DNA of 64,000 nt from UBA6168 sp964508135 (GTDB lineage Bacteria; Bacteroidota; Bacteroidia; Chitinophagales; Saprospiraceae). The stretch spans positions 28,342-92,341 of the forward strand of contig CAZDSU010000021.1 of NCBI GenBank assembly GCA_964508135.1. The letters are read 5' to 3'. Position 1 is the stretch's first letter, and each line of letters starts with the position of its first letter. A model generated the notes under the pieces. That model was not told the origin of the DNA. It made no database searches and saw nothing but the letters and a program-made list of their open reading frames with translations. The position numbers and the translations under genes are program-made. Below, one piece after another: positions 59,443-64,000 of the stretch.

Positions 59443-60648
59443 TCAACGGTTTATCATTTTCTCGTAAGCGGCCACTACCCTACCAACAATTTCCAAGTTA
59501 TCAAAGTTTTGTCGGATAAGCTCCCTTGCCTCTACCCCGACCTCCTGCATGGACGCTGGGTTTTTCAAGCACCAAATTAAGTGCTTTTCAAAATCAGCGG
59601 CAGTATCGGCGATGAGCAGGTGGCGGCCGTCTTCGGCAGGAATCCCCTCGGCCCCAATGGACGTGGTGATGACCACCCGCCCCAAAGCCATACCCTCTAA
59701 TACTTTGACCTTGATGCCACTACCTGAAAAAAGCGGGGCAACCAGCACCGGATGCCGCCGGAGAAAATCTTTCGCATCCGGCACCTCGCCATGCACGGAG
59801 GCCAATTTACCAGCCTTGGTTCGCAACCATGCGGGGGTGTTCTTCCCAGCGATGTGAAACGATGCTTCTGGATGCTTTTGCCTCATTTTTTTCCAAACCT
59901 TTTCAAGGAACCAAACCACACCGTGCTGGTTGGGCATCCAGTCCAACGCCCCGATGAAGCAGGAGCTGTTGATATCGATAACTTGCTGATTGTCAACTGG
60001 GTAGTCAGCCAAATTTATCCCAACCGGCACGACCACCCCTTCATTGCGATAGCCAAGCGCTCGAAACGCCTCGAGGTCACGGGCGGTGATGGCCAGCAAT
60101 ACATCGAATTGGTTGAGGTGCTCGATTTCAAAGCTGCGAAGGTGTCGGTTCTGGTTTTTAAGGTACCATTTTTTCAGCAGGTTAGTGGTGGTGGAGGCTA
60201 CCCGCTCCCAGATTTCGTGCTCCACGTTGTGCGCCCGAAGGGATACCACGAGGTTTGGCCGCTTGCGTATTACAGGCAGGTAATGTGCAAGGTAGATGGT
60301 TTCCAATTGAACCACATCATAGCGTTTGCTGTGCAGCAGGTCCTCCAGTTTTTCTTCAAAAGCTGAGGATTTGAAGCGGTCGAGTATATAAGATTTGCCA
60401 GAAAGTAGGCTCTTTAGCGCACTCCCCAACCGGATGTGGTTGTCAACCCTCACCGAGTGAATTTCGTTAAAAAAGTTTTCGGTTGGTGGGAAGTTCTCAG
60501 GTTCAAAATAGTGCTTGGATGTGTTCAGCACCAATAAGTCAACCTCGCAGCCCACTTCTGACAGCGAACGTGCCAAGGAGTTGATGGCGATGGGTTCGCC
60601 CTCCTTGAGCGGATATGGAAACTTTTTGGTGACGAGTAGGATTTTCAT
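59443..60648 (-). CDS. Glycosyltransferase family 4 (GT-B)
   Basis: About 401 residues with the start at 60648 (MKILLVTKKFPYPLKEGEPIAINSLARSL, the N-terminal GT-B Rossmann start). The C-terminal half has CFIGALDWMPNQHGVVWFLEKVWKKM, VLVAPLFSGSGIKVKVLEGMALGRVVITTSIGAEGI and the E(x7)E-like EGMALG motif. Similar proteins act in lipopolysaccharide or exopolysaccharide synthesis at the cytoplasmic side. It is not close to the 39-47 kb polysaccharide cluster. The sugar is unknown. Confidence 0.93.
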   Translation of the reverse strand: MKILLVTKKFPYPLKEGEPIAINSLARSLSEVGCEVDLLVLNTSKHYFEPENFPPTENFFNEIHSVRVDNHIRLGSALKSLLSGKSYILDRFKSSAFEEKLEDLLHSKRYDVVQLETIYLAHYLPVIRKRPNLVVSLRAHNVEHEIWERVASTTTNLLKKWYLKNQNRHLRSFEIEHLNQFDVLLAITARDLEAFRALGYRNEGVVVPVGINLADYPVDNQQVIDINSSCFIGALDWMPNQHGVVWFLEKVWKKMRQKHPEASFHIAGKNTPAWLRTKAGKLASVHGEVPDAKDFLRRHPVLVAPLFSGSGIKVKVLEGMALGRVVITTSIGAEGIPAEDGRHLLIADTAADFEKHLIWCLKNPASMQEVGVEARELIRQNFDNLEIVGRVVAAYEKMINR

Positions 60649-60744
60649 TGCGGGCACAAAGTTAAGCACCTGTGTGGAATGTGTACATTTTCACAAAAGA
60701 CTGAAATTCAATAATTTACAACGGTAAATAAACAATGGTAAATC

Positions 60745-61110
60745 CTATTTCCCAACAATCTCTTCATCGCTAGAAGTCCAAGGTGGACTAACTATGCAAA
60801 GGAAAACCAACCTTTCGCTGCCCGTATTCAGAACGGACTGCGTGGCATCCGCTGGCACAAAAATGGTGTCTCCTCTTCCTATCCGGAGTATCTGGCCTTC
60901 AACCACGATTGACCCTGAGCCTTCAAGGAAATAATAGGTTTCTGAGCTAGTTACCAACTTGTGAGGAAGGGAGCTTTCACCCGCTTCAAGGTAGGCGTGA
61001 GCCAAGCTAAACCCGATTTCAACATTGTCATTTGCAGGATGGAGAATTTCCCGGAGCCAAGTACTATCTCCAGCCCTGAAACATTCGGAATTCGCTAGTT
61101 TCTTGACCAT
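60745..61110 (-). CDS. Cupin-domain protein
   Basis: About 121 residues if started at the second Met (MVKKLANSECF); the first ATG at 61125 is also possible. A single cupin fold is shown by ESSLPHKLVTSSETYYFLEGSGSIVVEG and GDTIFVPADATQSVLNTG, similar to mannose-6-phosphate isomerase-like cupins. The usual first metal motif lacks one His (PHKLVTSSETYY), so metal binding is uncertain. It is divergent from the curli-like operon. Confidence 0.85.
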   Translation of the reverse strand: MVKKLANSECFRAGDSTWLREILHPANDNVEIGFSLAHAYLEAGESSLPHKLVTSSETYYFLEGSGSIVVEGQILRIGRGDTIFVPADATQSVLNTGSERLVFLCIVSPPWTSSDEEIVGK

Positions 61111-61154
61111 AACGTTGATTTTCAAGCAATTGTGCGTATAAATACCTAGCAGAA

Positions 61155-61173
61155 AATACGGGAAACCCGTATT
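61155..61173. promoter_or_regulatory. Palindromic operator candidate upstream of curli-like genes
   Basis: AATACGGGAAACCCGTATT is a perfect 8-bp inverted repeat around AAA. It overlaps the -33 end of the candidate curli promoter and lies about 45 bp from the divergent cupin start, so it suits a dimeric regulator acting on one or both genes. Confidence 0.55.
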
Positions 61174-61203
61174 GGAGGGCGAACAACAGTATCGTTACCT
61201 TTG
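61172..61203 (+). promoter_or_regulatory. Candidate promoter of the curli-like operon
   Basis: TTG (61172-61174) and TACCTTTG (61196-61203), 21 bp apart, resemble the Bacteroidetes -33/-7 pattern. The -33 part overlaps the palindrome. Transcription would start near 61210, leaving a leader of about 240 bases. Confidence 0.45.
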
Positions 61204-61449
61204 CCTTGCTGCAAAACTAAATGCAATCTTCTTCTACCCATTCATATTTCTCACTCACTCGCAGCTACCATTGCCAATAGCTACGTTGAATCCATCCAGT
61301 GGGTTAGCGTCTCGGGACGAATATGCTACTGGTCATTCCACATCACTATCAAGGTAATACATAAAAGTTTCTATAATCCTGATTCCTGCGGTTCCAGATG
61401 GAATTGCTGCGATTCAACATCACATTTCAATACTTAAACTGAACTCCCT

Positions 61450-62292
61450 ATGAAAAAGGCAATTCTCCTCTGCTCATCGTTTGTTTTTGCTGGCGCAATG
61501 GTCGCTCAAACCAACTCGAACAACCTTGAGCAAGTTGGCAACAACAACACATCCAACATCACTCAAGTCGGCACTCAGAACAAAACGCTCGTCATCCACA
61601 ATGGTAGTACAAACGTATTGACCCTTGGCCAAAACGGAAGCGCCAACTCCGGTGAAAATCAAGTTTCCGGCAACACAAACTTGATTTTCATCCAACAAGT
61701 CGGTGCGGCCAACCAAGGCGTTACGGCCATCCACGCCAACAACAACAAAGCCACCATTTCGCAAGAAGGCAACAGCAACGTTGCCAACCAAAGCCTTCAG
61801 TCTGACGACAGCAAGGCGTTGATTTTCCACCTTGGCAACAACAACCAATCCATCCAGCAGCAACTGGGGGTTGGCAATCAGGAGTCTCAAGTGGACATCG
61901 AAGGTAGCGGCAACACCACCTCACAGGCGCAAAATGGCGAGAACCAGTTTGCCAAGTTGAACATCATTGGCGACGCCAACCTCAACATCGTAACACAAAA
62001 CGGCGTATCGAACAGCTTGAACGCAACGGTTGAAGGAAGCGGCAACCAAATCAACACGCTCCAGGATGGTAACAACAACTTCGCTGGAGCAGCCAACGAC
62101 CCTCGCCTTATCCAAATCGGCGACCAGAACGCCATCCTCGTGATACAACAAGGTGACTTGAACGCCAGCTCTATCCGCCAGGAAGGCAATTCCAACAAGA
62201 CCATCAATGCGCAGGCGGGTGCGGAGCACACAAACATTGTGCAACAAATCGGCAACGCAAACACGGCTACCGTTACGCAGTCAAATCAATAA
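61450..62292 (+). CDS. Curli-like major amyloid subunit (CsgA-type curlin repeats)
   Basis: 280 residues: a signal peptide (MKKAILLCSSFVFAGAMVAQ) and then about ten curlin-like repeats with the pattern x-Q-x-G-x-x-N (examples LEQVGNNNTSNITQVGTQN, ATISQEGNSNVANQS, NIVTQNGVSNSLNATVEGSGNQ, SSIRQEGNSNKTINAQ). Curlins are exported through CsgG and polymerise outside the cell as biofilm amyloid. This is larger than E. coli CsgA (151), as in other Bacteroidetes. It is the first gene of the operon. Confidence 0.92.
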   Translation: MKKAILLCSSFVFAGAMVAQTNSNNLEQVGNNNTSNITQVGTQNKTLVIHNGSTNVLTLGQNGSANSGENQVSGNTNLIFIQQVGAANQGVTAIHANNNKATISQEGNSNVANQSLQSDDSKALIFHLGNNNQSIQQQLGVGNQESQVDIEGSGNTTSQAQNGENQFAKLNIIGDANLNIVTQNGVSNSLNATVEGSGNQINTLQDGNNNFAGAANDPRLIQIGDQNAILVIQQGDLNASSIRQEGNSNKTINAQAGAEHTNIVQQIGNANTATVTQSNQ

Positions 62293-62320
62293 TAACGGTG
62301 AACGGTGAACGGTGAACGGT
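62293..62320. repeat. Heptamer array GAACGGT x4 after first curlin gene
   Basis: Units TAACGGT and then three exact GAACGGT. A following TTCACAGTTA partly mirrors it. It starts just after the stop of the curlin gene. Confidence 0.95.
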
Positions 62321-62454
62321 TCACAGTTAATAAAGATTAGGGATTTAATAAATCAGCTTTCTGGTTAAGACTTTCGTAGGTTCGAAGCGGGAAAATAACG
62401 ATTTTCCCCTTCGAACTTGTTTTAACCCATCTCCCGTTAATTGAATTTCCCTCC

Positions 62455-63015
62455 ATGATACAAAACCTGTTGGGCATAAAGTGCTCCGCAATTGTTGGGA
62501 TAGTTTTGCTATCCGGCAGTCATCTTTCGGCTCAAGTGTTGAACGAGGAGGCTTTGCTGTTGCAGCCAACAGAACTGCTCAACTTGGGCACTACCGGAGC
62601 TGGAAGTGATGCTTACATCCAGCAAATTGGCTCGAACAACGACTTGCAGCTTTTTCAGCAACAGGCAGGTTTGGAAGGTAATTTGGCCCGTGTGCTACAA
62701 TCTGGTGATTGGAACGTGGCCATCATCCAACAAACCGAGTCGGGAAACAAGCTGGCACTGATTCAAAAAGGCAGCAAAAACTACTACGAACTGGTTGGCA
62801 GCGGTACTGGAAATGAACTGGTTAACATCCAAGACGGCATTGACAACCGCATCATCCAGCAGTTCATCAACAGCAACCAGATAAGTTCGGAATTGGTACA
62901 AGTGGGCAATTCCAACGAAATCATCCAGATACTGGAAAATGTTCAGGGCCAAAATTTCACCATTCGCCAAACCGGCAATGGCATGAAAGTGATCGTCCGG
63001 CAAACTGGACAATGA
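62455..63015 (+). CDS. Curli-like minor subunit or nucleator (CsgB-type)
   Basis: 186 residues with a signal peptide ending near SHLSAQ (residue 27). Curlin-like units follow: AYIQQIGSNNDLQLFQQQAG, VAIIQQTESGNKLALIQKGSKN, ELVQVGNSNEIIQILENVQ and FTIRQTGNGMKVIVRQTGQ. The regular Gln/Gly/Asn pattern is weaker than in the upstream gene, so a nucleator role like CsgB is plausible (inference from order and length). It lies 162 bp after the first curlin gene. Confidence 0.87.
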   Translation: MIQNLLGIKCSAIVGIVLLSGSHLSAQVLNEEALLLQPTELLNLGTTGAGSDAYIQQIGSNNDLQLFQQQAGLEGNLARVLQSGDWNVAIIQQTESGNKLALIQKGSKNYYELVGSGTGNELVNIQDGIDNRIIQQFINSNQISSELVQVGNSNEIIQILENVQGQNFTIRQTGNGMKVIVRQTGQ

Positions 63016-63071
63016 TTGGGTAGAGAGATATTGAGTTACTGGGTTATTGAGTTATTGAAGGAATTGACAGT

Positions 63072-63127
63072 AACCCAATAACCCAATAACCCAATAACCC
63101 AATAACCCAATATCTCAATATCTCAAT
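63072..63127. repeat. Octamer array AACCCAAT x5 plus ATCTCAAT x2
   Basis: Seven contiguous 8-bp units (63072-63127). The preceding 63018-63058 (GGTAGAGAGATATTGAGTTA...) is a degenerate reverse complement, so the transcript can fold into a long hairpin between the second curlin gene and the csgE-like gene. Confidence 0.95.
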
Positions 63128-63161
63128 CCCCCAAACTTACCCCCCGGTAAACAAAGGGAAT

Positions 63162-63923
63162 TTGAACAAAATAATAGCACTTCTAGGTTTGTTGCCCCTC
63201 TCGGCAACAGCTTTCGGCCAGCGCACGGACATGGTCACTGCCTGGGTGGACGTGCAACAAATTGACGGAAAGGTCGTCCTCTCCTGCTGGTGCCAGAACC
63301 ACACCACTTCCCCACTCCACCTCAGCTACGAGGCTGTTTTGATTGACAATGACACCCTCGTTCGGGAAGGCAAAACCCTGGCGCTACCCAACCAGCCCAA
63401 TTTGTTGCTCAACGCAAATTTCCTCGTCCAGGATGGCCAGTTTGAAAAGTTGCAGCTTTCCATTTTCAAAAATGATGAGCTGGTAGCATCGGCGCAATCC
63501 GTTGGTCCGAAACCTGAAGACCCAGTCACTACGTCGCCAAACGAAGCGAGACCGCACGATGCTGATAATCTGAACCTGGATGGTGCAGAAATTGAGGGGC
63601 TGGTGCTGGACGAAACCCGCTCCAAATTGGCACACGATTTCTACGAACTTTTCTACAACGGCTGGACTGCCGTGGAAGAGGACATCAAAAAGAACTACGC
63701 CATAACCATCCGGGAGCAGCCGTCTGGCATCGGAATCGGCACCCGCATCATGGTGGAACTGGATGGGCAGGAACTACTGCAACTCAACCTCCAGCCCAGA
63801 ACCGAAATCGTGGAAAGCCTTGCCCTCCAACTCGTTGAATCATTGTACAACCAAATCCTGAACCCCGACCAGAGTTACCAAGAAATTGGTACGGAGGACA
63901 TTTTGGGGAGTGGGATTTATTGA
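63162..63923 (+). CDS. CsgE-like curli assembly protein with N-terminal CsgH-like domain
   Basis: 253 residues with the TTG at 63162 as start, preceded by AAAGGG, which gives a signal peptide MNKIIALLGLLPLSATAFGQ. Residues about 22-120 form a small beta domain (VDVQQIDGKVVLSCWCQN, LHLSYEAVLIDNDTLVREGKTLALPNQPNLLLNANFLV) resembling CsgH, a curli-inhibiting Ig-like protein. Residues about 150-245 are CsgE-like (LAHDFYELFYNGWTAVEEDIKKNYAITIREQPSGIGIGTRIMVELDGQELLQLNLQPR). CsgE directs subunits to the CsgG pore. csgF and csgG are probably just beyond the window. Confidence 0.85.
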   Translation: MNKIIALLGLLPLSATAFGQRTDMVTAWVDVQQIDGKVVLSCWCQNHTTSPLHLSYEAVLIDNDTLVREGKTLALPNQPNLLLNANFLVQDGQFEKLQLSIFKNDELVASAQSVGPKPEDPVTTSPNEARPHDADNLNLDGAEIEGLVLDETRSKLAHDFYELFYNGWTAVEEDIKKNYAITIREQPSGIGIGTRIMVELDGQELLQLNLQPRTEIVESLALQLVESLYNQILNPDQSYQEIGTEDILGSGIY

Positions 63924-64000
63924 ATGGAAAATTGTAAACTTTGAGCTAGGGGTGTACGAAGGATTAAAGTAATCAAAAAACCTCAATCCGTTCATTGAAA

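Larger units (their letters stand above)
61126..61449. other. Divergent leader region of the curli-like operon
   Basis: The 324 bases contain an exact palindrome, a candidate promoter (both listed) and then about 245 bases of untranslated leader before the first curlin gene. No ORF is credible. The leader shows no strong hairpin. Confidence 0.5.

Noticed and set aside
63072..63127. CRISPR array
   Set aside because: The repeats are 8 bp and contiguous, without spacers, and no cas genes are in the window.

Overview
The window looks like chromosomal DNA from a member of the Bacteroidota, most likely a Saprospiraceae-type (Lewinella/Haliscomenobacter-like) environmental bacterium. The evidence is two secreted proteins with C-terminal type IX secretion (Por) sorting domains, a PorP/SprF-family protein, a TonB-dependent receptor with an N-terminal carboxypeptidase-regulatory-like domain, Bacteroidetes-type curli genes, and candidate TAnnTTTG promoter boxes without clear Shine-Dalgarno sites. 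A run of ten N at 50610-50619 shows a scaffolded draft or metagenome assembly. The genus assignment is inference.

Layout. 1-11.2 kb: AraC-type regulator, tRNA-Pro and tRNA-Ser, dnaA, a small membrane protein, an IscA-like Fe-S protein, a very large degenerate superfamily I helicase-like protein, a lipoprotein glutathione peroxidase and lipoamide dehydrogenase. 11.0-11.7 kb: a gene-poor stretch with DnaA-box-like sites. 11.7-25.6 kb: envelope and secreted proteins (PorP/SprF, an NlpC/P60 protein with a lost catalytic Cys, a GH109-like oxidoreductase, a PQQ-type sugar dehydrogenase, a lipoprotein, an rRNA methyltransferase, a TonB receptor and a C25-like secreted protein). 25.5-38.3 kb: a natural-product locus with an Sfp-type phosphopantetheinyl transferase and one 3979-residue NRPS-PKS megasynthase (A-T-ST-KS-AT-ACP-aminotransferase-C-A-T-TE). 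38.7-46.9 kb: a TolC-like protein, then a minus-strand surface-polysaccharide cluster (SGNH and MBOAT acyltransferases, two GT2 enzymes, a sugar-phosphate transferase with a receiver-like domain, a response regulator). 47.4-60.7 kb: mostly housekeeping genes (EVE, TrmH, PyrG, PduO-type ATR, ABC ATPase, GatC, dNK, DinB, OmpA, TypA) plus a GT39-like and a GT4 glycosyltransferase. 61.1-63.9 kb: the start of a curli-like amyloid operon (two curlin-repeat proteins and a CsgE-like protein with an extra N-terminal domain), which probably continues past the window.

The most unusual feature is the megasynthase gene. Its linkers and surface loops carry eleven short tandem arrays of 7- or 8-bp units, usually four copies, and at least five palindromic or inverted-repeat inserts. 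All are read through in frame. The same kinds of repeats occur between genes elsewhere in the window. Because the units are not multiples of three, loss or gain of one copy would shift the frame, so the arrays are either stable scars of repeat invasion or potential phase-variation switches. A second notable object is a 169-bp cloverleaf-like nested palindrome at 56175-56343. Several proteins look like pseudoenzymes (helicase motifs, NlpC/P60, receiver domain).
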